DNA from: Streptomyces sp. CB01373 | GTDB lineage: Bacteria > Actinomycetota > Actinomycetes > Streptomycetales > Streptomycetaceae | Assembly: GCF_002803075.1 (NCBI RefSeq) | Contig: NZ_NNBK01000009.1 | Span: 43,387-101,685 of the forward strand | Direction: 5' to 3' | DNA length: 58,299 nucleotides | Shown: positions 29,311 to 38,013 of the stretch, piece by piece | Layout: every line of letters begins with the position of its first letter | How positions within the stretch are numbered: the first letter of the stretch is position 1 | The notes under the pieces: generated by a model | Databases searched by the model: none | The model's input: the letters and a program-made list of their open reading frames with translations, nothing else | What the model was told of the DNA's origin: nothing | Made by a program: the position numbers and the translations under genes

Positions 29311-29396
29311 GGCGCCAAAGGGGCGCGGGGCTGCATCGACATGCGGCTCCGCCGCGTGGGCGCGAGCAACCCCAACGCGCCCGCACGGGCAGAACC
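29311..29396. repeat. Dispersed Streptomyces intergenic repeat
   Basis: The stretch containing GGGGCGCGGGGCTGCATCGA and GCGGCTCCGCCGCGTGGGCG is a copy of a repeat that I recognise from many Streptomyces intergenic regions, usually 3' of genes. It is self-complementary in parts (GCGGCTCCGCCGC) and could help end glmS transcription. It cannot be counted genome-wide from this window. Confidence 0.6.
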
Positions 29397-29400
29397 ATGA

Positions 29401-29446
29401 GAAACGGACCCCCACGTGTGCCTCCCACCACGCGGGGGTCCGTTTC
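29401..29446. terminator. Bidirectional terminator between glmS and the acetate-transporter-family gene
   Basis: An 18-bp stem with one mismatch (GAAACGGACCCCC and its complement at the ends) encloses a 10-base loop. It lies between two convergent genes. The AT-containing ends of the stem give short A and T runs on either side, so it can work in both directions. Confidence 0.85.
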
Positions 29447-29484
29447 CATGGCCGGGGAGCATTCCAACCCCCCAGCCTGCGCGG

Positions 29485-30051
29485 CTAACCGGTGGCCGTC
29501 ACCCTCCGGCCCGCAGCGCGTCGCGGAAGTTCCGTGGGCCAGTGGGCGAGCGCCGCCGTCGCCGCGTACCAGGCGACCGCTCCCGCCGCCACGGCGAACC
29601 AGCCGCCCACCTTCGCCAGACCGCCGGTGTCGGCGAACCGTGCGATGGCGAGCAGCACCAGAGAGACGAAGAACAGACCGTAGGTGCCCTGGCCGAGGAC
29701 ATCGCCGGCGGCGAGCGTCAACGTCAGGGCCACGAGGGCGAACAGGAGCAGGAAGAGTCCCGCGCCGTTGGCGGACACCTGGCTTCCCGCCGAGACGGCC
29801 CAGGTGAACCAGAGGGCGCCAAGTGCGCCGTAGGCCGTACCGGTCGCGGTGTCGCGATCGCGGAAGGCCAGCAGTCCGGCGACGAACAGCGCGACGCCGC
29901 CCACATAGTGAGCGAGTGTCACCGCGTCGTTCGCCGTCACTCCGTTGATGACTTCGGTGTACCCGAGGCCGAAGGCCAGCAGGGTCACACCGAGGGCGAG
30001 TCGGCCGAGGATGGTGGTCGTGGTGCTTCCCGCAGAGACGTCGTTGGCCAC
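29485..30051 (-). CDS. GPR1/FUN34/YaaH (SatP-like) membrane protein
   Basis: The 188-residue protein has six hydrophobic segments in the arrangement of the acetate/succinate transporter family, with the GVALFVAGLLAFRDRDTATGTAYGALGALWFTWA stretch in the middle, given here only as its course from about residue 51 to 84. The usual NPAPLGL motif at the start of helix 1 is missing (GRLALGVTLLAFG instead). It is therefore a divergent member, and substrate should not be assumed to be acetate. GTG 30051 follows AGGGAG. It lies 140 bp downstream of the universal stress protein gene on the same strand. Confidence 0.8.
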   Translation of the reverse strand: MANDVSAGSTTTTILGRLALGVTLLAFGLGYTEVINGVTANDAVTLAHYVGGVALFVAGLLAFRDRDTATGTAYGALGALWFTWAVSAGSQVSANGAGLFLLLFALVALTLTLAAGDVLGQGTYGLFFVSLVLLAIARFADTGGLAKVGGWFAVAAGAVAWYAATAALAHWPTELPRRAAGRRVTATG

Positions 30052-30190
30052 GGCAAGCTCCCTTCATGCCTGCGCAGTTGTGCGGTGACCGGTATATGCC
30101 CTTCACAAGGGCACAAACACCTCTGCGTGCCGGTATTTTCGCGGAAACGTACGCGCCGTGAAGAGAAGGGGAGTCAGCGGAGGGAGCCGG

Positions 30191-30718
30191 CTAGGGGATG
30201 ACGACGACCGGCCGCTGCGCGCGCTTGGCGAGCCGGCCCGCCACCGAGCCGAACAGGCGCCCCACGATCCCGTGCGTGGAGCCCACGACGATCGCGTCCG
30301 CCTCATACTCCTTGCCGACCTCTTCGAGTTCGTGGCAGATGTCGCCGCCGCGCTCGACGAGGATCCACGGCACCTCCGCCAGGTACTCCGCGCAGGCGAG
30401 TTCGAGGCCGAGGACCTCGGTGCGGTGGTCCGGCACGTCCACGAAGACGGGGGGCTCGCACCCCGCCCACACCGTGGTGGGCAGCCGGTTGGCGACGTGG
30501 ACGATGATCAGGCCCGAGTGGGTGCGATGCGCCATGCCGATCGCGTAGGCGAGGGCACGTTCGCTGGAGGTGGACCCGTCGAAGCCGACGACGACGCCGT
30601 GCTTGAACGCCGGATCGCAGGGATGGCGTGACTCTTCCGCCGCCAGGGGATCGGCCGCCGTGGGGTCGGCGAGCGGTCGCTTGCGGTCCGCGGGTTCGAA
30701 GAATTCGTGACCGGCCAT
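30191..30718 (-). CDS. Universal stress protein (UspA family)
   Basis: The 175-residue protein has a 38-residue charged N-terminal extension before the USP fold (GVVVGFDGSTSSERALAYAIGMA). The C-terminal ATP-binding motif is intact in VVGSTHGIVGRLFGSVAGRLAKRAQRPVVVI (about 145-174), so it is probably of the ATP-binding class. ATG 30718 lies after a weak ribosome site. The gene diverges from the small membrane protein upstream of adpA. No specific role can be deduced beyond stress response. Confidence 0.9.
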   Translation of the reverse strand: MAGHEFFEPADRKRPLADPTAADPLAAEESRHPCDPAFKHGVVVGFDGSTSSERALAYAIGMAHRTHSGLIIVHVANRLPTTVWAGCEPPVFVDVPDHRTEVLGLELACAEYLAEVPWILVERGGDICHELEEVGKEYEADAIVVGSTHGIVGRLFGSVAGRLAKRAQRPVVVIP

Positions 30719-31071
30719 GGCTGTCTCGGCGAGGTGATCCTTTGTCGGGGACGACAGTCTGCGGCGAAGCTGTGTCCGGGAATGGTCTTCCCGTCCCCAT
30801 ACCCCCAAGGGTACGGCGGCACGCCTCCTTAGCCCAGATCCCGCGCACTCTCCGTGGCGGTTCCCCGGAGCATGCACGAGCCACGCCCGTAACGCAATGG
30901 TTGCTGCCCCGTACAGGCGGTTTGTGCGGGATTCACTTTCCGCGACGGGTGGGAACACGGTAGCGGAGGGCGCCGGCGGGCGGCCGCGGCGAGCCCGCCC
31001 CGGTGCCGCACAGTGACCGACCCCTGGAACGCGCGTTGATCCCGGGGAGCCGCCGCCGTAGGGAGCACGCC
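30719..31071. other. 353-bp divergent intergenic region
   Basis: The region separates the universal stress protein gene from the small membrane protein upstream of adpA and must hold both promoters. No gene, strong hairpin or recognised operator is seen. Confidence 0.5.
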
Positions 31072-31452
31072 GTGCCCGGACCCCGTACCGTCCCCGACCG
31101 AGGCCTGCCTCCCCCGTGGGACAGCGCGTCGGACACCGGGCAGGACACCGCGACCCCCGGGGCCACGGTGAGCGACACCGCGGGTGAGGTGGTGCACTGG
31201 GCCGCCTTCGCCTCCGCCCTCGTCCCACTGGTCCTGCTCCGGTACGGCACGTCGTTCGCCGGCGCCGCCGGCACCGGCCTGGGCCTCGCGGCCGCCACCG
31301 GCGCCTGTGGCGTACTGCTGCGCCGCTCCGAGCGCGCGGCGGCCCGGCTCCGCGCCGAGGAACGCGCTGCGCACCACGGCCGCCACCACAGGACGGAACC
31401 CGGGGCACACCGCGGCGCTCGGGACCCGGGCGGAACGGCACCGGTCGGCTGA
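31072..31452 (+). CDS. Small membrane protein upstream of adpA
   Basis: The 126-residue protein has a Pro/Asp-rich N-terminus, two hydrophobic segments (about residues 40-60 and 64-82) and a basic, Arg/His-rich C-terminal tail. GTG 31072 follows GGGAG at 7 bp. A gene of this kind lies directly upstream of adpA in S. coelicolor (SCO2791, from memory). No function is known. It is separated from adpA by 378 bp. Confidence 0.65.
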   Translation: MPGPRTVPDRGLPPPWDSASDTGQDTATPGATVSDTAGEVVHWAAFASALVPLVLLRYGTSFAGAAGTGLGLAAATGACGVLLRRSERAAARLRAEERAAHHGRHHRTEPGAHRGARDPGGTAPVG

Positions 31453-31830
31453 CCGGTTTTTGCGCACGCAGGCGCATCTTTTCAGCCAACTTCTCGAATC
31501 TGTGCATTCTCCGGCCGAAGCACCCCCCACCCCCCGTTCCACCTGCAAGGAAAGGGCCTCGGCGACCCCGCGCACCCTACGGGGATTGGCCACCACGACG
31601 AGGCGCACTTCCCTGCACGCTCCCCGAGTGCAACGCTTCGTGATCGAATGCTTCACGCCAAGTTGCCATGTCGACAATGTGCCGGGTGACGAACTGGCCA
31701 ACACGGCACGGCGGGACGCAGTAGATTCGATCTTGACTGTCTTACGGCGGGGGACTCGTGCAGGACCGAGGGGAAACGTGCAGGAGCGACACAACCGAGG
31801 AGCCGCGACCACCGAGGGGGGCTTAGCAGT
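31453..31830. other. 378-bp adpA upstream region
   Basis: This unusually long and comparatively AT-richer region holds the adpA promoter and leader. A TAGATT hexamer at about 31722-31727 could be a -10 element, giving a leader near 100 nt. AdpA autoregulation and gamma-butyrolactone-receptor control occur at this promoter in other species, but I cannot place their sites with confidence. Confidence 0.5.
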
Positions 31831-33051
31831 ATGAGCCACGACTCCACTGCCGCGCCGGAAACGGCGGCCCGGAAGCTTTCCGGGCGACGCCGCAAGGAGA
31901 TCGTCGCGGTGCTGCTGTTCAGCGGCGGCCCCATCTTCGAGAGTTCCATACCGTTGTCGGTGTTCGGGGTTGACCGCCAGGACGCCGGCGTACCGCGCTA
32001 CCGACTGCTGGTGTGCGGGGGCGAGGACGGCCCACTGCGGACCACCGGCGGCCTGGAACTCACCACTCCGAACGGCCTGGAGGCGATCTCACGGGCGGGC
32101 ACGGTCGTCGTGCCGGCCTGGCGCTCGATCACCTCGCCACCGCCGGCAGAGGCGCTCGACGCGCTGCGCCGTGCGCACGAGGAGGGGGCCCGCATCGTGG
32201 GCCTGTGCACCGGGGCGTTCGTACTCGCTGCGGCCGGCCTGCTGGACGGCCGGCCGGCGACCACGCACTGGATGTACGCGCCGACGCTGGCCAAGCGCTA
32301 TCCGTCGGTGCACGTGGATCCCAGAGAGCTGTTCGTCGACGACGGCGACGTGCTGACGTCGGCGGGCACGGCGGCCGGAATCGACCTGTGCCTGCACATC
32401 GTGCGCTCGGACCACGGCAACGAGGCGGCGGGCGCGCTGGCCCGGCGGCTGGTGGTCCCGCCTCGCCGGAGCGGAGGCCAGGAACGCTACCTGGACCGCT
32501 CTTTACCGGAGGAGATCGGCGCCGACCCGCTCGCCGAGGTCGTCGCCTGGGCGCTGGAGCACCTCCACGAGCAGTTCGACGTGGAGACGCTGGCCGCGCG
32601 GGCGTACATGAGCCGGCGTACGTTCGACCGCCGCTTCCGTTCCCTGACCGGGAGCGCGCCGCTGCAGTGGCTGATCACCCAGCGGGTGCTCCAGGCGCAG
32701 CGGCTGCTGGAGACGTCCGACTACTCGGTCGACGAGGTGGCGGGCCGCTGCGGCTTCCGCTCCCCCGTGGCACTGCGCGGCCACTTCCGGCGGCAGCTGG
32801 GCTCGTCCCCGGCGGCGTACCGGGCGGCCTACCGGGCACGGCGTCCGCAGAACGAGCGGCAGGGCGACGGCGACCTCGCCTCGGGAACGGCCGGCATGCC
32901 GGGCGGCCCGGGACCGCACTCCGCGGCCCCCCCGGCCGGCCCCGTGTCGCCGCTGCCCTCCTTCCACCCGGACAGCCAGGTTCCTCACCAGTCCCGCCGC
33001 ACCGCGGCGGCGCTGTCGGTGAGCGTTCCGGGCCAGCGCGGCGGCTCGTGA
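31831..33051 (+). CDS. adpA: AraC-family master regulator of development AdpA (BldH)
   Basis: The 406-residue protein has an N-terminal DJ-1/PfpI (GATase1-like) dimerisation domain with GLCTGAFVLAAAGLLDGRPATTHW (about 124-147). The C-terminal AraC DNA-binding domain (about 235-335) has YMSRRTFDRRFRSLTGSAPLQW and the second helix-turn-helix RCGFRSPVALRGHFRRQLG. AdpA activates hundreds of sporulation and secondary-metabolism genes. Codon 225, in the linker, is TTA (32503-32505), the rare leucine codon read only by the bldA tRNA. Translation therefore depends on bldA. The ATG follows GAGGGGGG by 10 bp. Confidence 0.97.
   Translation: MSHDSTAAPETAARKLSGRRRKEIVAVLLFSGGPIFESSIPLSVFGVDRQDAGVPRYRLLVCGGEDGPLRTTGGLELTTPNGLEAISRAGTVVVPAWRSITSPPPAEALDALRRAHEEGARIVGLCTGAFVLAAAGLLDGRPATTHWMYAPTLAKRYPSVHVDPRELFVDDGDVLTSAGTAAGIDLCLHIVRSDHGNEAAGALARRLVVPPRRSGGQERYLDRSLPEEIGADPLAEVVAWALEHLHEQFDVETLAARAYMSRRTFDRRFRSLTGSAPLQWLITQRVLQAQRLLETSDYSVDEVAGRCGFRSPVALRGHFRRQLGSSPAAYRAAYRARRPQNERQGDGDLASGTAGMPGGPGPHSAAPPAGPVSPLPSFHPDSQVPHQSRRTAAALSVSVPGQRGGS
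32503..32505 (+). promoter_or_regulatory. TTA codon in adpA (bldA-dependent translation)
   Basis: Leu-225 of AdpA is encoded by TTA in the sequence TCT TTA CCG. TTA is very rare in Streptomyces coding sequences, and at this position it is the conserved control point of the bldA-adpA feed-forward loop. Confidence 0.95.
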
Positions 33052-33177
33052 CCCGCGACGGGCGGGCGGACGGACCTCCGGGTCCCGTCCACCCGCCCGT
33101 GCCGGCAGCGGCCGCTGTCGGACAAGGTCGTCGCACGGTCGGTCCGGGTCGCGGCGGGGCGCCGTAAGGTGAGACAC

Positions 33178-33786
33178 ATGAACGATCGCATGGTGTGGAT
33201 CGACTGCGAGATGACCGGCCTCTCGCTGTCCGACGACGCGCTCATCGAGGTGGCCGCCCTCGTCACCGACTCCGAGCTGAACGTACTCGGCGAGGGAGTC
33301 GACATCGTCGTCCAGCCGCCGGACTCGGCGCTGGAGACGATGCCGGAGGTAGTGCGTGAGATGCACACCGCGTCCGGCCTGCTCGCCGAGCTGGCCGGCG
33401 GCACGACGCTCAAGGACGCCGAGGAGCAGGTCCTGGCCTACGTGCGGGAGCACGTGAAGGAGCCCGGCAAGGCCCCGCTGTGCGGAAACTCGGTCGGCAC
33501 CGACCGCGGCTTCCTGCTGCGCGACATGCCGGCGCTGGAGGGCTACCTGCACTACCGGATCGTGGACGTGTCCTCGATCAAGGAGCTGGCCCGGCGCTGG
33601 TACCCGCGGGCGTACTTCAACAGCCCGGAGAAGAACGGCAACCACCGCGCCCTGGCCGACATCCGCGAGTCCATCGCGGAGTTGCGCTACTACCGCGAGG
33701 CCGTCTTCGTCCCGCAGCCCGGCCCCGACTCCGACACCGCCAAGGCGATCGCGGCGAAGCACGTCCTGCCTGCTCAGCAGGTCTAG
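33178..33786 (+). CDS. orn: Oligoribonuclease
   Basis: The 202-residue 3'-5' exoribonuclease degrades 2-5-nt RNAs and the linear c-di-GMP product pGpG. The DEDDh signature is present: WIDCEMTGL (Asp and Glu), the middle Asp in GTDRGFL, and [12 protein letters not shown] with His and Asp near the C-terminus. ATG 33178 lies behind AAGGTGAG. An in-frame GTG at 33169 is less well placed. Its position after adpA is conserved in Streptomyces. Confidence 0.96.
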   Translation: MNDRMVWIDCEMTGLSLSDDALIEVAALVTDSELNVLGEGVDIVVQPPDSALETMPEVVREMHTASGLLAELAGGTTLKDAEEQVLAYVREHVKEPGKAPLCGNSVGTDRGFLLRDMPALEGYLHYRIVDVSSIKELARRWYPRAYFNSPEKNGNHRALADIRESIAELRYYREAVFVPQPGPDSDTAKAIAAKHVLPAQQV

Positions 33787-33896
33787 CGGGGGCCCTCGAA
33801 GGGGCGCCGCGAAACCTGTGCGCGAGCACCCCTTCGGACCCTGTAGACTTCTTCTCGGCCGGTCGGGGAAACCGCAGAATCCCTCTGACCGGTCAT

Positions 33897-33970
33897 GGTG
33901 GGTGTAGCTCAGCTGGTAGAGCACCTGGTTGTGGTCCAGGATGCCGCGGGTTCGAGTCCCGTCACTCACC
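33897..33970 (+). tRNA. tRNA-His (anticodon GTG)
   Basis: The acceptor stem GTGGGTG (33898-33904) pairs with CACTCAC (33963-33969), with one G-T pair. The extra G-1 at 33897 pairs with discriminator C (33970), the identity mark of tRNA-His. The anticodon loop TTGTGGT is closed by CCTGG/CCAGG. The T loop is TTCGAGT. CCA is not encoded. Confidence 0.97.
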
Positions 33971-33976
33971 CTCCTC

Positions 33977-34019
33977 AAAGAGGCCGATGACCTGCAACAA
34001 CAAGGTCATCGGCCTCTTT
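33977..34019 (+). terminator. tRNA-His terminator
   Basis: A perfect 17-bp stem (AAAGAGGCCGATGACCT and its complement) with a 9-base loop starts 7 bp after the tRNA. It ends in CTTTC, the closest thing to a U tract in the window. Confidence 0.92.
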
Positions 34020-34152
34020 CGTTCTCCTCATGCACAGCTGTGACGCCCGATGGCGGTAATATCAGCCGACTTTCCGGGGGGATGCGACGGCTGGGGGCCG
34101 AGTCGCCATGGACGACATCGCCCACCCCTCGGACTTCTCGGGAGGGGCACCC

Positions 34153-37100
34153 TTGTTCCGCAATACCGTTGCGCACCCCCGTGGCGCGAGACCCGTCGGT
34201 ATCGCCGTCACCGCATGCGCGGCTCTACTGGCCGGTACCGGTCCGCTGGCACCCGGCGTCGCCTCCGCGGCGCCTGCCGTACCTCAGGAGACCGTCGTCC
34301 CGGCGGCCCTGCGCAGCACCTACACCTCGGCCTCGCTCTATGACGCCAACACCCTGACCGGCGCGGACGGTGCCGGCAGCCAGGGTTTCTTCCACCAGCT
34401 CGAGGGCTACTCCGGTCTCGTCTGGTCGCGTTACGGCGGCGGCGCGCCGGTCCCTGTACCGAAACCGGAAGGCTCGTACTTCAAGGAAGCGACGGGCAGC
34501 GACGTACTCGCGTACCACTACCCCGACCGGGTGGAGTTGTGGGACGCCTCCGACGGGACAACCGGTACGGTGCACATCCCCGAGAAACAGAGCGTGCTCT
34601 CCGTCTACGGCAGCACCGTCGTCACCTTTCGCAACTCCGCCACCGGGGACGGGACATCCACCCGGGTCATGCATCTGCTGACCAGCGGCCCTGACGGAAC
34701 CACCCGCGACGTGCCGGTCGTCGGCGCGCCGGAGGACATGGTGCTCGGCCAGCCGCACGGGGCCGACGCGTCCGGCGTGCTGTTCCAGAGCCAGCAGAGG
34801 GACGGCACGGTCCGGATGGTCGTCGTCGACCGGGAGACGGGCCGGGTCCAGGGCTGGACGCAGCGGCTGCCCAGCGGCTACTACCGGGCGAAGATCTCCC
34901 CCGACCACATCGTGGTGTACAGCTCCTCCAAGTCCACGGTGCTGGTGCTGCCCCGCTCCGACGTGTCGGCGACGCCGGTCGAGGTCGCGCTGGACAGTGG
35001 CTTCTCCAAACCGGGCCACGAACTGGCCCTCGTCGGCGACTGGTTGGTCTACCGCCCCGGTGCCGTCACCACCCTCGAGGCGATACCGGTCGCGGGCGGG
35101 CAGCCCATCACCGTGGTCACGGGGTCGGGCACCGGCCTGGTGGCCGCCCCCGACGGCACCGCCCTCGCCATCGGCCGCACGTCGACCGCCCTCGACGACC
35201 GCGGCATCCAGCACATCCACCCCGGCGACGACAGCGCGCCCGTCGTCACCACGGTCAGGCCACTGCCCCGGCCGGTCGTCCCGATCGAGGGGCTCGTCCT
35301 GAGTCAGGGCAGACTCGTCGACGCCGAGATGGCGAACGGCCGCCGCACCCCCTACGTCCGGGACGTGGCCGCGACCGGCACCCCCGAGTACGGCGATCAC
35401 ACCCGCCTGACCCCGACGTCCGATGTGGTCATGGACGACTGCCCGGCCGCAGACCCCGGCTGCGCGTCGGTCTTCGACGTCGGCGACGGGCGCGTCGCCT
35501 GGATCGAGCGCCGGAGCGGCGGATCGGACCTGCTCCGGGTCCACGGCCCCGGCACATACGACTACTACCAACGCAGCGTGCCGGCCGGCGGCCGGATCAC
35601 CGACGTCTCGGGCGGGTACCTGATCCACACCACCCCCGACAAGCAGTCCGTCTACCGCCTGGACGACGACGGCGCCCCTCTGACGCGCACCCCCGGCGCG
35701 GCCGCCGTCTGGGAGAACCGGCTCTGGACGCCTGGTACCGCGCCGGGCAGCGTCTCGGCGCTCGACCTCGTCTCGAAGAAGACGGTCGAGACCGTCGACA
35801 CCGGCGCGAGCTGCGTTCCGCAGGAGTTGCAGGCCGTGGGCCGCTGGCTGTACTGGAGCTGCGGCGCCGACGGGCCCGCCGGGGTGTACGACCGTACGAA
35901 GAAGACCTCGGTGGCCGTCCCCTCCGGGGAGGCGCTGCTCGGCGACGGGTACCTCGTCACCCACGACCGGCAGGCCGGGATCCTGAACCTCACCACGGTG
36001 GACTCCGGTTCGCCCAGCACCCGCGTCATCGGCGAACTGCCCGACACCGGGACCTCGCAGCGCCACGTCCGCTGGACCGTGGACAGGTACAGCGGCAACG
36101 TCGCGTACGTGGACGCGCAGGAACGCATCCACCTTGTGCCGTCCGGGGTCACCACCACCCAGTCACTGATCACCCTGCGGGAGGCGGAGGCCACCTCCGT
36201 CAACGCCGAATGGCCCGCGAACCGTGCGGGCATGCGCGGGACGGCGGTCTTCGACGGCGTGTTCTCCAAGCCGGTCGCGTCCTGGAAGCTCGTGGTCCGG
36301 GACAAGAACACCAACCGCGTGGTCGACCAGCGCCAGGGCGGCGACACCCGCGGGCGGCTGGACGTGCAGTGGACGGGCATGGACCCGGCCAAGAAGTACA
36401 AGACCCCGCTGCCGAACGGCCGGTACACCTGGGAGCTCACCGCGAACCCGGCGGACGGCCGGGGGGCGGCGCTGCGCCGCCAGGGGACGGTCCGGCTCCT
36501 CCGCGGTCAGCCCGTCCCGCGCGACTACGCGGGGTCCGGGGCGTCGCCTGACGCGATCGCGGACCTGCTGACGCTCGACTCGCACGGGACCCTCACGTTT
36601 CACCACGGGAACGGCGCCGGGAAGTTCTCCGGCAAGACGTCGGGGCGCGGCTGGCCCACCTCGGTGCTCGCCGTGCCCTTCGGGGACCTGAACAAGGACA
36701 AGTGCAACGACGTCCTCGTACGGATGGCGAACGGATCGCTGCGGGCGTACCGGCCCGCATGCGGAAAGCCGCTCACGCCCTCGACCCCGTACCGGACGCT
36801 GAGCGGCGGCACCGGCTGGAAGGCCTACGACATACTCACCGCGCCCGGGGACCTCACCGGCGACGGGCTGACCGACCTGCTGGCGCGGAAGGCGTCGACG
36901 GGCGCGATGTACCTCTTCGCGGCGAAGCCCGACGGCACGCTGGCGGCCGGGAAGAAGATCGCCTCGGGCTGGGGCTCGTACACGAAGATCATCGGAGTCG
37001 GCGACCTGAACGGCGACGGCCTCGGGGACGTGCTGGCACGGCACAAGAACGGCACTCTGTACCGGTATTACGGGACGAAGGGCGGGCTGTCGACGAAACG

Positions 37101-37299
37101 GGTCAAGCTGTTCTCGAAGTGGGGTGCCTCGTACAACGCGGTCGTCGGCGTCGGCGACATCACCTCGGACGGGAAGCCCGACCTGGTGGCGCGCGACACC
37201 TCGGGGAACCTGTGGCTCCAGAAGGGCGACGGCCGGGGCTCGTTCGGGGCCCGCACGAAAATCGCGACGGGCTGGAAGGGCTACAAGGGACTGTTCTGA
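34153..37299 (+). CDS. Large secreted protein with FG-GAP/VCBS repeats
   Basis: The roughly 1048-residue exported protein has a signal peptide (basic start, hydrophobic IAVTACAALLAG, then Ala-rich cleavage region). A long beta-propeller-like region follows, to about residue 690. An immunoglobulin-like FlgD-type segment with DPAKKYKTPLPNGRYTWEL comes next, then C-terminal FG-GAP repeats with Ca-binding loops such as DLTGDGLTDLLAR, DLNGDGLGDVLAR and DITSDGKPDLVAR. TTG 34153 was chosen because GGAGGGG lies 6 bp upstream. ATG 34108 would add 15 residues and has no ribosome site. Such proteins are common in Streptomyces, and function is unknown. Confidence 0.85.
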   Translation: MFRNTVAHPRGARPVGIAVTACAALLAGTGPLAPGVASAAPAVPQETVVPAALRSTYTSASLYDANTLTGADGAGSQGFFHQLEGYSGLVWSRYGGGAPVPVPKPEGSYFKEATGSDVLAYHYPDRVELWDASDGTTGTVHIPEKQSVLSVYGSTVVTFRNSATGDGTSTRVMHLLTSGPDGTTRDVPVVGAPEDMVLGQPHGADASGVLFQSQQRDGTVRMVVVDRETGRVQGWTQRLPSGYYRAKISPDHIVVYSSSKSTVLVLPRSDVSATPVEVALDSGFSKPGHELALVGDWLVYRPGAVTTLEAIPVAGGQPITVVTGSGTGLVAAPDGTALAIGRTSTALDDRGIQHIHPGDDSAPVVTTVRPLPRPVVPIEGLVLSQGRLVDAEMANGRRTPYVRDVAATGTPEYGDHTRLTPTSDVVMDDCPAADPGCASVFDVGDGRVAWIERRSGGSDLLRVHGPGTYDYYQRSVPAGGRITDVSGGYLIHTTPDKQSVYRLDDDGAPLTRTPGAAAVWENRLWTPGTAPGSVSALDLVSKKTVETVDTGASCVPQELQAVGRWLYWSCGADGPAGVYDRTKKTSVAVPSGEALLGDGYLVTHDRQAGILNLTTVDSGSPSTRVIGELPDTGTSQRHVRWTVDRYSGNVAYVDAQERIHLVPSGVTTTQSLITLREAEATSVNAEWPANRAGMRGTAVFDGVFSKPVASWKLVVRDKNTNRVVDQRQGGDTRGRLDVQWTGMDPAKKYKTPLPNGRYTWELTANPADGRGAALRRQGTVRLLRGQPVPRDYAGSGASPDAIADLLTLDSHGTLTFHHGNGAGKFSGKTSGRGWPTSVLAVPFGDLNKDKCNDVLVRMANGSLRAYRPACGKPLTPSTPYRTLSGGTGWKAYDILTAPGDLTGDGLTDLLARKASTGAMYLFAAKPDGTLAAGKKIASGWGSYTKIIGVGDLNGDGLGDVLARHKNGTLYRYYGTKGGLSTKRVKLFSKWGASYNAVVGVGDITSDGKPDLVARDTSGNLWLQKGDGRGSFGARTKIATGWKGYKGLF

Positions 37300-37313
37300 A
37301 CCGGGCTCGGGAC

Positions 37314-37343
37314 GGGGGCACACGACGACCGTGGTGTGCCCCC
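37314..37343. terminator. Bidirectional hairpin between the FG-GAP and Nudix genes
   Basis: A perfect 10-bp stem (GGGGGCACAC with GTGTGCCCCC) and a 10-base loop lie between two convergent stops, consistent with shared termination. Confidence 0.75.
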
Positions 37344-37376
37344 ACGGACGGGCCGCAGTCGTGCCCGCCCGGCCGT

Positions 37377-37880
37377 TCAGTGCCGGGCGGGTGGGTTACG
37401 CAGAGCCTTCGCGATCACGTCGTGGACGAGGTGCTCGCCGGGGGCTCGGTTCTCCTTGAGCCGGGGGAGGTCGTCCGGGCCGAACCAGTCGTAGGCGGTG
37501 TGCTTGGACCATTCCAAGGCGGGGTGGTTCAGGTCGCCGTCGACTTCGACGAGGTAGTCGGCCTCCCGTCTCATACCGCTGCCGTCGTCCCCGGTCCATG
37601 CGGTGATCCCGAGCAGGCGCCGCACCCGGCGCAGACGCCAGCCGGTCTCTTCCTCGACTTCGCGGGCGAGGGCGTCCAGCAAGGACTCGCCGGGCTCGAC
37701 GTGGCCGCCGACGATGTCCCAGCAATCGGGGAAGAGCCGCCGGTCCGGGCCGCGCCTCTGGGCGAAGGCCCTGCCGTCACGGTCGAGGATGACCGCTCCG
37801 GCCGCCCAGACCTCCCCGTCGGCGGGAACCGGGATCTCGACTCCGCTGTCCACGGCCACCTTGTGCTGCTCGCCCGCCAT
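37377..37880 (-). CDS. Nudix hydrolase
   Basis: The 167-residue protein has an intact Nudix box, GGHVEPGESLLDALAREVEEETGW (about residues 58-81), so it can hydrolyse a nucleoside diphosphate derivative with Mg2+. Length and absence of other domains give no substrate clue. It is a single gene, convergent with the FG-GAP gene and divergent from the ankyrin gene. Confidence 0.9.
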   Translation of the reverse strand: MAGEQHKVAVDSGVEIPVPADGEVWAAGAVILDRDGRAFAQRRGPDRRLFPDCWDIVGGHVEPGESLLDALAREVEEETGWRLRRVRRLLGITAWTGDDGSGMRREADYLVEVDGDLNHPALEWSKHTAYDWFGPDDLPRLKENRAPGEHLVHDVIAKALRNPPARH

Positions 37881-38013
37881 GGCCTCACTGTAGGGCGAGC
37901 ACGCTGCCGTCTCCTCGCCCCCCGGCTCCGTCGCGTGCGACGGGTACGACGGGTTGGAGGCAGAGAGCTGATATCCATCGGCTCTCCGGACCGGAAGCCG
38001 CTACTCTCCGGCA

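Noticed and set aside
30829..31839. A 336-residue minus-strand reading frame between the universal stress protein and adpA
   Set aside because: It has no ribosome site and poor composition, and it would cover the adpA promoter and a plus-strand gene with a good GTG start.
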